From the NCBI GenBank assembly GCA_022495995.1, contig JAFEMH010000339.1, forward strand, positions 496,001-560,000: 64,000 nt of DNA. Reading direction: 5' to 3'. This DNA comes from Adenophora triphylla var. japonica (Eukaryota > Streptophyta > Magnoliopsida > Asterales > Campanulaceae). Shown here in pieces: positions 44,771-56,152 of the stretch (positions are counted from its first letter, which is position 1; each line of letters begins with the position of its first letter). The notes below the pieces were generated by a model that had not been told where the DNA came from, searched no databases, and worked only from the letters and a program-made list of their open reading frames with translations. Made by a program: the position numbers and the translations under genes.

Positions 44771-45556
44771 CGATATAAGATTTTTTTTTTAATTTACAAA
44801 AAAAAAAAGAAATTGGTTGTGATGAAATATAAGTATAAGTGAAGAAGTAAAACAACAACTTTTTAAATTTACACATTAACAATTTTAATTACAATGATCA
44901 AAATATAACGATAAGTGATAATGGAAAATGAAATATTTTTTGAAATACATTGCAATTTAATTCACACTACTCAAATAAAAGTCTCTTATTATACATTCTT
45001 AACTACTTTCTTATATACAACATTCGATAACATTTGTGGACCAAAAGATCAATCAAATATGAACCAAAATTGGTCATTTATTTGAGACAGATGTAGTAAT
45101 AATATTATTTCTTACTTAAACATACAGTTTCTACTTAAAAAATACGATATTTACCTTTAATTGAAATAAATAAAGAAAAGAATATTTTCTCCAATATGTA
45201 ATAAGAGGCACACATTTTTATTTTGGGAGTCTCGTTGATAAATTTTATTATTCAAAATGAAATTTTTATTCAATTGTCTCTTTTAGTCAAATGTTAAATA
45301 TTTTCACTAAATAGAAAAAGATAAAACATTTAAATAATTATTAAATATAATTACTAAAATTAGTATATTTCTCAAAAAAATATTTTAAATGCAAATTAAA
45401 TTTTCTTTTGCTTATTCATTTTTTTAGACGATTAAATAGGGTGAGTGTTCAAATAAGTTGTTAAATCACTGCATTTAATTTAATACTCTTACATTTTAAT
45501 TTTTAATTTCAAAACTCTCTCTGCCTCCCTTATTTCTCTTTCCTTCAAACATTGCT

Positions 45557-45563
<7 letters not shown>

Positions 45564-45603
<40 letters not shown>

Positions 45604-45606
45604 CTC
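45564..45606. repeat. (CT)n microsatellite
   Basis: Run of CT units followed by CTAT units. Confidence 0.9.
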
Positions 45607-46415
45607 TACATCTCTACCCAATCTCTCGATTTCTTTCTCTACCCATCAATGGCGCTGCCCTACCACCGCTGCTACACACCTTAAAAACGTCAGCACCACT
45701 CGTTACCGAAAGAGATTCCAATCCTCAAAAACTCTCAAGAAAATCAAGACTCCCAATCTCAATCTGACGACCAAACCCAAACCCACTACCACCTCCCACC
45801 ACCATCATCACCGCCGCCCATCGCCTCCATTTATCCCTCCTTCTCCAAACTACTCCCGACCGGCTTCCTCAATCCTCATTCCGGTAAGATCCAAATCCAA
45901 CCCTCTCCTCCTTCCAAAGTCAAAATCCCTAGCCAAATTTCATCTTTTCTAACACTCTCCTTCGCCAATTTAATCCTTTCTTCAAATCAACAATCTTCTC
46001 CAATCCTGTCCATGACCACTTTCTATAAACCTACACCACCCTTTGAATACTTCATTATAGGGTAAAGCAAGGTTCAGATCTGTAAGTGATCAGGTAAGAA
46101 GATAACTCCACCATGGCTGCAACCTCGGTTGCAATATCAAAAATCTACATCCGGAGATTGCCAAGCCAAGAAACGAATAACCCTGATTACCCGAGTCTAC
46201 TCATCAAATAGAGAGAGTAATAAACTTCGTGTGTGAAAGAGTGTGCTTCTGCGTGTTTTGGTGTGTAACTATGTGCTTGTGTGTGCATTTGTGTTTCCTT
46301 CAGTTTTTGTGTGTCTGTGTGTTTCTGTGTGTTTTTTAAATATTGAGAAAGTATGAGGAGAGAAGAAAGAAGGAATAGGCTGACTCTTTTAAATGAGTAG
46401 AGGAAAACATGTAAA

Positions 46416-46783
46416 AATGTGCACCTTTGCCTAATCCAATCAAAACACGTGCAAATTTTTTAAAAATGATCTAGTCAACAATCTAAAATGTATTCAGCAA
46501 GCTAATCTAATGTAGAGCTTCTCTTGCAAGTTAAAGCAATAAAATAGAAAATTCATCCATGGAAATCGATAAATATTTGTCTTATTCAAAGCAATGGGAA
46601 ATGTGCACCTTTGCCTAATCCAAACAAAACGCATGCAAATTTTAAAAAAATGATCTAGTCAACAATCTAAAATGTATTCAGCAAGCTAATCTAATGTAGA
46701 GCTTCTCTTGCAAGTTAAAGCAATAAAATCGAAAATTCATTCATGAAAATTGATAAATATTTGTCTTATTCAAAGCAATGGGA
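46416..46783. repeat. 184-bp tandem duplication
   Basis: AATGTGCACCTTTGCCTAATC begins at 46416 and again at 46600. The two copies match along their full length with a few substitutions. A third partial copy (TTTTGTCTTATTCAAAGCAATG) is at about 46995. Confidence 0.93.
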
Positions 46784-47237
46784 GCAAGTACTTTTTTTTT
46801 AATCACAAAAAATGATAAAGAGAAAAGAAAGAGTAGGGAGCAAGTACTTTATTTTCTCGTGGAGTGTGCATACATACAATTGTCAAAGTTTTACAGTTTT
46901 GACATATACGTGTCATTTTCTCTTTGCCAAATAAAATAAATGGAGCTCATGCACACATTAACATCAGCAAACATCTTTTCTTGATAGACTAAATTTTTGT
47001 CTTATTCAAAGCAATGAAAAATGACAAATTTGCCCTTGATTGTGACAACATTTACCACTTCCTTCCTTTAATATGTGTGAGTGTGTGTGTATGTGTGTGA
47101 GAAGTGGAAAAAAAAAGAGATGAATTATGCATTTCCAAAAATACCCTTAATGGTACTTTCCATTTTTGTTGCCATTGAAAGCGACAATTTTGAGCGGGCT
47201 TTTTTTATTTATGAAATGCAATCTTGTTATAAGATAT

Positions 47238-47239
<2 letters not shown>

Positions 47240-47297
<58 letters not shown>

Positions 47298-47600
47298 GTA
47301 TATATGTATATGTATATATATATGTATATGTATATGTATATATATATGTATATGTATATACATATATATGTATATATAAATGTATATATATGTATATATA
47401 TGTATATATATATACATGTATATATATGTATATATATGTATATATATGTATACATATATATATACATATACATGTATATATACATATATATGTATATATA
47501 CATATATATGTATATACATATGTATATGTATATATACATGTATATGTATATACATATATATGTATATATACATATGTATATATATATATATATATATAAC
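47240..47600. repeat. Compound (TA)n/(TATATG)n microsatellite
   Basis: About 360 bp made only of TA, TATG and TACA steps. All Tyr-Ile open frames here are artefacts. Confidence 0.97.
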
Positions 47601-47673
47601 TATTATACTTAACGAATCAATATTGTTATGGATAGATTTTAAGTTTGTAGGCAACCCAAAAAGTAAATATATA

Positions 47674-47930
47674 CTCCCTATGTCCTATAAGTCTTAAGAA
47701 TATATTGACTTTTTGGTCAACTTTTGATAACTTTGACTAAAACTTTATAGAAAATTTGATAATCTTAACAAAAATTTGAATTTTTTTATTGAAAGTATTT
47801 TAATAGTGAATTATTTTTTTAATTTTTAAATCTTTATTAGCATCATAATTTTTTTATAAAATCTTGGTCAAAGCAACTCAAAGTTGACAAAAAAAGTCAA
47901 TAATTTGTAAGACTTATGGGACGGAGGGAG
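47674..47930. mobile_element. Stowaway MITE between duplicated flanks
   Basis: CTCCCTATGTCCTATAAGTC and the inverse of GACTTATGGGACGGAGGGAG are inverted repeats with TA on each side (47672-47673, 47931-47932). The 70 bases on its left (from 47599) recur on its right (from 47933). Confidence 0.88.
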
Positions 47931-48002
47931 TAACTATTATACTTAACAAATCAATATTGTTATGGATAGATTTTAAGTTTGTAGGCAACCCAAAAAGTAA
48001 AG

Positions 48003-48810
48003 TAGGACAAATAAAACTATTTGTATTTTGTTAAAATAATAACAAAATAAAATGAGTCGTTCTTGTGTAAAACAAGTTATAGGATAAGCTATTCTAGAAC
48101 CTATTTTGCGTAAGTGCCTTCTCTGTTATTATAAAGTGTCTCTTACAAAATTAGAAAGTGCCTGTTCTAAAATAACACTAATATAACATTTAAATCGGTT
48201 GTAATGTTAAATAATAACGGCGATATTGTTAAAAATAGTGCATGTTGTAGTGTTAAAAAGTGTCTGTTGTAGTATTGAAAAGTGCCTCTTGTAGTATTGA
48301 AAAATGCCTATTGTAATATTGAAAAGTGTCAATTGAATTAAAATGCACATGCTGTTGTAGTATCAAAAAGTGCCTTTTGTAGTATTGAAAAATGTCTTCT
48401 ACAGTATCAAAAAATGTCTTGTGAATTTTCATAAGTTTCAAGTCAGTTCAAAAATACATGTCTGTTATAGCGTTGGAAACTGCCTCTTGTAGTATTCAAA
48501 AACTGTCTTATACATTGTCAAAATGTGCCGGTGCGTTTTTCGTAAGTTCCAGTTATTTATAAAAATGTCATCGCACCTATTGAAAAGTTCTACTTATTTA
48601 CAAAAATGTCACCGCACACATTTTAAAACACGTTCTATGCTCGCTGAGCATAGAACACGTTTGATCTAAGATTTTGTGAAATAAAAGGGGTAGATTTTTA
48701 AGACAAACCAAAAAAGGAAGTCTGGATTTTTTTTCTTTTTCTTTTTCTTTTTTTGACGGAGGGAGTATTTGAAGAGTTCTATAGTTAGGGGGTAGTTTAT
48801 GCAAAATTTA
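48003..48810. other. Minisatellite-bearing spacer upstream of the AE7-like gene
   Basis: From about 48140 to 48560 a degenerate 20-25-bp unit (AGTGCCTSTTGTAGTATTGAAA) is repeated. A hairpin TTCTATGCTC-GCT-GAGCATAGAA lies at 48632-48654. A lone Stowaway right end (GACGGAGGGAG followed by TA) is at 48756-48768 with no left partner. The last few dozen bases should include the promoter of the next gene. Confidence 0.55.
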
Positions 48811-49857
48811 TGGAGTTAACTCTCTCCCAGAGGTCCCAACTTGTATATCAAGAGATATTGAAGGATGCAAACTTGAACTACCGCTCCTCCTTCCCTCTTC
48901 CTTCTACCTTTCATTTTCCTATTTTCTCCAATCAATTGAGAACGTTCCGGTCATACTTCCCTCTTCCTTCTAACCTACGGGGTCCGCCATTGAAGAACCT
49001 AGTAATTGAGGTACTCTCTCTCTCTCACACACACACAGACACACACGCACACGCACAGAAGCACGCAATCTTTCGTGCACAAAACATCTGTCGCTGCAGT
49101 AGGTGGTTGAATCAACTCCCAACCGAATTTCAGTGTACATGCTTAAACCTAGGGCTGAATTTTCACGTTTTTTTTTTTTTCATATTCTAACATTCCTGTT
49201 GTAAATTTGAACCCAATTTGATAAAATATCTGCTTGACAAACCTAGGGCTCAAACTTCAAGTTCTCCTATTGGGTTTCATTTATTTCTGTAAGAAAGAAT
49301 TTTTCTTTTTCTTTTTCTTTTCATGTGATTATGAGATGTGTTGGAAAGGGTATTGGATGAGTTTGTTGGTTTCTGCTTGAGATTTCCATTTAGTCATGTT
49401 AATTTCTCGGGTGTAAAAGTTTTTTTTTTGTGAAGAAAATGGAAGCAAAACTTAGAACTCGAATATGATTTTAACTAAATATTTATTGATATTTGATTGT
49501 TGTTATTCTATGTTTGTTGGACTTTAAAGGGGTTACGAACAAGTACAATTGTTTGCAAATCTCAAAATTTAGAGTGTAGGCTCCATTTATTGACTTCCAT
49601 TAGACAAACCACAACCACGATCATCCATTTATTGGGTCCTTGTGAAAAACTTGTTTAATTATTGCAAACCTTTTTTGTAAGGACTTTTATCTATCAAAAG
49701 GTCAGCTTAATTATTAATCTTTGTGAAAGTTACTCTTTTTGTTATTACAAGCTGTAGCTCTATGTTCGATAATGTATGTTCTGCCCAACATAAGTACTTT
49801 ATTCTTGATATTTTCAATTGCAGAGAGAATTAGGAAAAGAGAATTTTAATTAGAAAG
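48811..49857 (+). other. 5' UTR region of the AE7-like gene with a probable leader intron
   Basis: Pyrimidine-rich sequence up to 49010, a good donor (GAG then GTACTC at 49011), a T-rich interval and a TTTTCAATTGCAG acceptor ending at 49823 suggest an 813-bp intron in the 5' UTR. The second leader exon (49824-49857) leads directly into the start codon. The transcription start cannot be seen. Confidence 0.5.
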
Positions 49858-51198
49858 ATGGCTCCTGCCTTGATCAATGAAAATCCAGTTGTCTATGAAA
49901 GAAAGGAACGTCGAACTCGAACCGAGTCTCAGTATGTGGACGAGTATGCTGCAGAAGCCATAGACCAACTGGAAATTTTTGATATCCTTTTAGCTTTAAT
50001 CAGGCTTCCCTATCAACTGTGTCTGTTTAGTATCATGTAATTACTATTTTTCTACATTTACTCATTTCATTTTTGTTGACAAGAAGGCCTGCTTTAATTG
50101 ATCTGTATCCTAGTTGCTATAGGTACATTTCACAGAACAATGTAGAAAATTAGAAATGGAAGTAAAGAAATGTTGAGTTTGTTGAGTTTAATTTTATATG
50201 GGAAATAGACTTTTAGAACCCTGTAATTAGGAAGTACAGTATGCAGCATTAGAATGGTGAGATAAATTAAAAAAAAAAAAAACCATTTATAGCATCTTCT
50301 TTCCCTTATGCATTTCGTACTGAAAAGATGATTTTTTTTTTCTTTTGATGGATGTATTGACTATTGATATATGATCTAATCTGCATGTAGCAGAAATAGA
50401 CGAATGCACCAAGTAACTAAAACAATTTTATGGCATTATGTAGCATATTCTTGGTGTTTGATGACTTCTATGTGCATTTTTGCATATGCATGTGTCTATA
50501 CCCCTTGGCATGCCAAATGCCCACCTCACTGAAGAGGAATACCTCAACGGGATGGCTTAGTGTTGTTGACCTTTTTTAGTAGGTTTTGCTATAGCTTCTC
50601 TGGCTAGCTTTGACAATGCCCCTGTTATATTGCTACTCGGATCATATAGACTTAGACTCAGATAGGCTTGATTTGCCTTTCAAACTGACGAGGACATCTT
50701 ATTATCTTTCATACATTTACCTCGTCATTACCTTTGTAACTTTGTTGTCCTAATACTCCAATCCATTTTCTGCTTGTTTGACCTGAAATAAGTTCAATGG
50801 TTTGATGATGTCAGGCCCCTTATGCATATCAAGGCCAATGCTATAGGAAAATAGTGACATTGGATTATAAACATTATGATAATGCTGTAGTATTGTGCCG
50901 TTGATACAGGTTGAAAAAAAAGAAGTTAAACATGCATTACCAATTGTTGTGGAATCCTGAATAAGTTATTGAATGTAGGGGTGGCAAATGGTACTTGATC
51001 GTACCAACCAACCCGCATACCAACCGTACCAATTATAATTGGTACACATTGGTAACAGAAGTCGGTATACCGAAGTTTCGGTACGGTAGTACCGTACCAA
51101 CTGTGCCTAATTGGTTGGTACACGGTATACAATTCCGACTTCGGTTGGTATACCGTGTACCGACTTTTTTTTTTAAATTATAAATATATATATATATA

Positions 51199-51289
<91 letters not shown>

Positions 51290-54200
51290 AAAAACAAATC
51301 CCAAAGAGGCCTCACCTCCAATAATCCATTGAAACTCCCTCTCTCTCCCCATTTTTCACACTCCTCTCTCACATTGACACACACTCACACAAAGGAAGAG
51401 AGAGAGAGAATAGGGCTTCTAATGGCGGAGCATGACGGAGAGAAACCTGGACAGCCTCGAAATCGTTGCCCATCTGGAAGCTATACAACGGCGGCCCCGG
51501 GATAAGAAGTATTGGAGCTCCTCTAGGGTTCAGAATCGCGAAATTGATGGTTCGAAATTCTTTCATTAATATCAGTGGGTTTGTATTGAGATCTGAAGAT
51601 GAGTAAGAAAATGAAAGGGGCTGTCTTTGATTCATCAAGCTATGGCTCTTATGAGGATGCTAAGGCTAGGGTTAAGCATCAAGAGCTTTTGCAAGATTAT
51701 CATGAGCTTCAGAAGGTAATTTTTTTTTCTGGGTTTTATAATATTTTTTGTATTCTTTTCTAATAGATCCATGCTTCTACTTTCTAGTATTTTTAGGGTT
51801 TGTTCATGGCTGTTTAATTTCATTTTTTTTGTGTTGATTTAGGGTGATTCCTCTCTAGGTTTATGTTTGTTGATCATTCTGGTACATGGGTTTGATTTGT
51901 TTTCCATTTTCAAAATGGATCTCCTCGAATGCTCCCTTTGCCCCTTGTTGTTTTTTTGTCTTCAATAACAATTGGTATTCGTCGAATACCAACCGTACCA
52001 ACCGGTACCAACCGTACCGATAAACTTGGTATACCGACTTTTTTGGTTGGTACTGGTACGGATTTTTGTGTACCAATTCATACTTGATTGGTACACGGTA
52101 CAAGCAAAATGAAGCCGGTATACCAACCGAACCACCCCTAATTGAATGAATGTGGTTGTAAATGTTTCAATGCACTTTTTATAGATTGTATTCTCCTTAG
52201 CCTTCTTAAACCATATTAGGGACATAAAAGATCCAGAGCATCCTTATTCACTAGAAGAGCTGAAGGTTATAACAGAAGATGCTGTTGAAGTAGATGACAG
52301 CCGTAGTCATGTCCGGTAAATATTCTTTTTTTTGTTTTATGTTTCCTGTTTCCCTTTCAGTTCGTACTGAACTTCATTATTTATTATTTAAATTAAATTG
52401 TTTCTTATATATATTGTTTTCTAGTGTCACGTTTACTCCAACAGTTGAGCATTGCAGCATGGCAACAGTTATTGGCCTCTGTTTGCGGGTTAAACTTATG
52501 CGTAGCCTGCCTCCCCGGTACAAGGTATAATCTTTCCTTTTTTTTTTTTGAACTGAGGTTACTATTTCTTCCTGGATATCTACTGTAGATATTGTTGTAT
52601 CCTTAGTATTTGTATTTCTACTTGATGCTCAAGTGTCCAAGCATATGAATATATAAGGCTACCAGCTGTATCAGTATTTGTCGTAGACATTTCAGTAGAT
52701 TTGGGGATAAATTTAGCTCTCCAGAGATCCTTACTTTTCTTACTGATTGAAAATGCTGTCTTTCACTAGTGAAGCTATAGTTATATGTCTAAATGCTATG
52801 TTTTGGTTTAAATTTAGCTCTCCAGAGATCCTTATGCTTGGCAACACAAATTCTTCTCTTGTGGCATTAGCCTTGGCATTACGTTGGTGCAAATTACCAC
52901 TTTTTCATTGTTTTTCCTTTAGTCATTCTTTTGGTAATGGCTCAAGTGGATATGAGTGTTTCCTTTCTGCTGATTGGGTGTGATTTTCTATTTCCTTGTA
53001 CCACCATGAGGCTACACTCCATCTCTTCCACGGTACTTGTTCGGGTTGCCTTTGTCTAAACCTTACTTCCTTTTCCGGTTAAAGGCTGAATTGATCATCA
53101 AGAATTTTGTAACTTGTGATCTAAATTAGTATTGGTCTATCTATTGGAAGATGAAAACTGCTTTGAGTTGGCAGTAACGGCAAGGCATAGAACTAGAGCA
53201 GCAATTGTTGTAACGATTATAATTGTAGTGGTCATATGTATCGCTAGAGGACCTTGCATTTTACTTAATCATGACAACATTCCTGATGCTGGAGAGCCAT
53301 CAAAGCTTTCACTTCACTGGCAAGGTTATCAACTGGCAATTTATTCCTGGGATTATTTGCTCTACCTTATCTGTATAACAAGAAAGAAGGGTTTTCTGCT
53401 TGAAGTATCTTATCTATATATACACACACGTAGACACTGTTGAAGCACTCGTCCCACATCGGGAATTAACAAGCCTTGCATTCAATATATAAAGATCTTG
53501 TCCGCTCCTCTCATGTCCAATTGGTTTTGAGATGGAACCCCCGACTCTCATCGTATCATAGCTTTGTGCCACCCAAGTCTTAGTATATTCACGTAACCTC
53601 AAAGTTCAGCTACGTGTGTGGGGGCGTGTTAAAGCACTTATCCGACATCGGGAATTGACAAGTCTTGGTCTACTCCCCTCTCATAGCAAATTGGTTTTAA
53701 GATGGAACCCCAGAGTTCATCGCTAACTTGTTTCAGAATTCAGACAATGCACTGTGCACAATTCTTGAGAGCATATGAATGAAAGCAATTCAAAACAAGC
53801 TCTTAATAACATATGTGCGCATTATTAGTTTTTCCTGTTGATGTACTAACTGTCCTTGCTGAATGTAACCATTATAATTCACACTTCGCTTTCATGAGCA
53901 ATGTGCAGCAGAGTCTTGCCTTCATGGTCTAGTCAATTGTTCCCCATTTGGCCTAGGCATTTCATGTTTGAAACATTGAAATGGATAGCCGAATATGGTA
54001 ATCCTTCCCTGACTCTGCAGAGACAAGAGACTTAGTTTCCGATCTACATAAAACAAAAAGGTTTTGTTCCTCTCATATTATTATGTCAGCAACCGTGCTA
54101 ATTATCTGTTGTGGTGGGACAATTAGCAGTTGTTTCTTAAACTCTAGGTTTATATCATTACTGGGTACTCCGTAATTGTTATGCTTTAGCTATGTTTATT

Positions 54201-56152
54201 TTCTTTTAGTGTTCCTTATTGTACTTATATTTCTGATGATGCTGATATTGATATCATGGTTTTCTTATTTGGCTTATATGACAATTAGTTATAATCTCTA
54301 TTTGTTTTATCCTAGGTTGACATAAGGGTAGCACCAGGGACTCATGCAACTGAAGATGCAGGTTCCTCTCTCTCTCTGTCTCCCTCTCTCACTCCCCAAC
54401 CTCTCTTTATGTTAGCGGGCAGCTGTTCATCCCTAAATGAATGTCCATCTCTATAAACAACTTGTCGATTAATAATTTTTTATTGTGAAATTTCTAGATT
54501 CTTCTCCATCAATCATAATGCTCTTACATTAGGAATCAGAGGGTCATATTGTGAGTCATTAAAGGTGTTATTTATTTATGCTCCTTGAGTTGATGCTCAA
54601 CCTAATTAGTTCTTAATGTGTAACTGTTCTATTTTGATTTTGAAAGAATGAGATTTTTATACCCAATATCTATCTTTGTAATCAACTTTATGTGAGTAAT
54701 TTTTTTTTCTTCAAAAATGATTCATCGTGACATGTTTTTTTTTGCTCCCTCACTTAAGGTGCGCTCCAGAGTTTGCTAAGGAGAGAAAGGAAAGGAAGGG
54801 GAAGGTAGGGGAAGGAGAGAAAGGGGAGGGGAGGGAATTCAATATTTTTGAAGATTCTCCGGAGTATGGAAGGAAATAAAAAAGAACTACACCTGTACCC
54901 TTAATCCCTTAATGAGAGAAAAGGAGAGTTATATTTGAGGGGTAAAATAGGTTTATCAAAAAAGTTTGTTTGATAAGATTTACTTTCCTCTCAAATCTTC
55001 CCGGTTTTAGGAGGATTGTATAGGAGAGAAAATCTAAAACCCTTTCCGTCCACTTCCTAACTAAAAAACACTTGGGAGCAATCTTGGAAGGAAAAATATA
55101 TTAAACTTCTTCCGCTTTCCCTTTCTTCTTTCTCTCGTTTTTAAAACTTGGGAGCGGATCTTTAACGTAAACTTTAAGTCCATTGTTAGTACTTACACCT
55201 TCAAAAGATGAACATCAGAACTCAGATCCTTAACGTAAACTTTAAGTCCACTGGTATTAGTTCTATTTCATGTCTATAACAATTGTAATCACCTTCTAGT
55301 ATTGTTCCTACTGCTGAGAGGAGCGTTGAAACTGATTCAACCTTATCTTGGACCTTGGTGTCATATTGACACATTTACTTCACTTGCATACTTTCCCAGT
55401 TAGTGCAAACTTTTTAGATTTCATAAGATAACATGTCATGACTCTTGAGTTTTGACCAATAAGTTATAGCTTGGTGGTAAACCCACATCACTGCCGGAGG
55501 CACACACAACAAAAGGGGGACAATTGCCCCCCTTTAGTTTTAAAAAATATCAATTTTCTCCCTTGTAAATTTAGAAAATGTGCTATTTTGCTATTTAAAT
55601 CATAAACTTTATCAATTTTACCCTCCCCCCCCCTTTCTGTTGACAATAAAAAAATTGCACAAGATAATATTTTTGCCCGCGTTATACCAAATTCATATTT
55701 CACCATGTAATTTACCCCCGTTTCTCTATATTCTTGGCTCCGTCACTGACCCACATATACGGAAGATGTTAGATGTTTAAGCCTCAGCAATAAAAAGATG
55801 ATTAATTTCACTTTAATACCAAGTGGTTTACATGTATCATCTGAGAGCCTGTAGTTTCAATATTCTCACTTTAGGGTCTGACCTTTTATTTTTGTACTGA
55901 TTTGGGGCCTGGACAAAGATTTGTTAGACTTTAAATGGAAAGTGATCCTATGGCATGGATATTGCCAATCTTTACCTCAAGTTTTTTTTTTTTTCATCGG
56001 AAGGTGCCTGGCTTTTGTAACATAAATGTGCTGCCATTTTTTTACTAGCAGTGAATAAACAGTTGAATGATAAAGAACGAGTGGCAGCTGCGTTGGAGAA
56101 TCCTAACCTTGTCGATATGGTTGATGAATGTCTGGCTCCATCTTATGAATGA
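49858..56152 (+). CDS. AE7: MIP18 family / AE7-like cytosolic Fe-S cluster assembly factor
   Basis: Five coding exons: 49858-49981, 52210-52315, 52425-52524, 54316-54361 and 56052-56152, together 158 codons plus stop. This matches the length and sequence of plant AE7, the homologue of human CIAO2B/FAM96B. These proteins act in the cytosolic iron-sulfur assembly targeting complex with CIA1 and MET18, delivering clusters to DNA-metabolism enzymes. Visible signatures are LINENPVVY near the start, [18 protein letters not shown] across the exon 1-2 junction, [15 protein letters not shown] with the conserved reactive Cys at residue 87, [12 protein letters not shown], and the end [14 protein letters not shown]. 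Exons 2 to 5 use GT-AG introns with phases that keep the frame. Exon 1 ends at a U12-type donor. The frame is intact, so it is probably functional. Introns total about 5.8 kb, swollen by transposons. Confidence 0.93.
51181..51283. repeat. (TA)n microsatellite in the hAT element
   Basis: TA repeats with two interspersed TGTG units. Confidence 0.95.
51599..51715 (+). pseudogene. Captured first exon of a plant-specific gene inside hAT
   Basis: The ATG at 51599 opens 39 codons ([20 protein letters not shown], then [19 protein letters not shown]) ending precisely at a GTAATT splice donor (51716). This looks like the start of a conserved plant protein of unknown function (family start MKGV-x-YEDxRxRxKHQxLLQDYEELQK), recalled from memory. 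Pyrimidine-rich 5' UTR-like sequence precedes it and intron-like T-rich sequence follows, so the capture took a genomic 5' end including the start of intron 1. The frame is intact but has no continuation within the element. It may be spliced into AE7 transcripts as a cryptic exon. Confidence 0.6.
53438..53740 (+). mobile_element. TRIM-like repeat in intron 3
   Basis: A module TGTTGAAGCACTCGTCCCACATCGGGAATT...ATTGGTTTTGAGATGGAACCCC (written here in parts) starts at 53438 and again, degenerate, at 53627. A GTGTGGGGGCG polypurine tract immediately precedes the second copy. Short direct terminal repeats with a polypurine tract and no coding region fit a TRIM element; ends and target duplication are not resolved. 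Confidence 0.5.
54757..55161. mobile_element. Tourist-like (PIF/Harbinger) MITE in intron 4
   Basis: AGGTGCGCTCCAGAGTTT and the inverse of AAACTTGGGAGCGGATCT agree at 14 of 18 bases and are flanked by TTA (54754-54756, 55162-55164). 405 bp. The interior is purine-rich on the left and pyrimidine-rich on the right, so it could fold on itself. Confidence 0.7.
55489..55748. mobile_element. hAT-type MITE in intron 4
   Basis: The ends CACTGCCGGAGGC and GGCTCCGTCACTG are inverted repeats, with an exact 8-bp duplication ACCCACAT at 55481-55488 and 55749-55756. 260 bp, non-coding. Confidence 0.9.

Larger units (their letters stand above)
44771..47239. other. Probable Helitron interior, no coding gene
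   Basis: AT-rich sequence, then a CT microsatellite and pyrimidine-rich genic-looking stretch (45490-46080) like a 5' UTR with an ATG at 45649 that stays open for only eleven codons. A 184-bp tandem duplication follows. No Rep or helicase domain is present. Confidence 0.4.
50976..52140. mobile_element. hAT element with captured gene fragment, in intron 1
   Basis: The ends TAGGGGTGGC and ACCACCCCTA are inverted repeats, flanked by the 8-bp duplication ATTGAATG (50968-50975 and 52141-52148), as in hAT elements. Both subterminal regions (51000-51165 and 51970-52130) are full of GGTACGGT/ACCGTACC-type words in both directions, likely transposase-binding sites. There is no transposase. The centre (51286-51960) is unrelated, genic sequence with a coding first exon, so this is a gene-capturing (Pack-type) hAT of 1165 bp. 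It ends 69 bases before the exon 2 acceptor. Confidence 0.93.
49982..52209 (+). other. Intron 1 of the AE7-like gene, probable U12-type
   Basis: The intron starts ATATCCTTTT, a perfect match to the U12-type AT donor, directly after the exon base that gives the conserved Phe-Asp codons. To keep the frame (G then AC-CAT-ATT-AGG, giving Asp-His-Ile-Arg) the intron must end ...CTTCTTAA at 52209, an AT-AA intron. A CTCCTTAGC branch-like site lies just upstream (52193-52201). A conventional AC end two bases later would break the frame. No nearby GT donor gives the conserved protein. Confidence 0.7.

Noticed and set aside
47147..47697. Long open frames on both strands rich in Tyr, Ile and Met
   Set aside because: They are translations of the TA/TATG microsatellite and occur in every frame and on both strands.
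49858..50040. A 60-residue single-exon protein reading through 49982 to a stop at 50038
   Set aside because: The residues after Phe41 do not match the conserved family; the rest of the AE7 protein is found in four downstream exons, so this is intron read-through.
53132..53443. 103-residue open frame with a hydrophobic stretch
   Set aside because: It lies in intron 3 of the AE7-like gene, matches nothing I know, and runs into the TRIM-like repeat.
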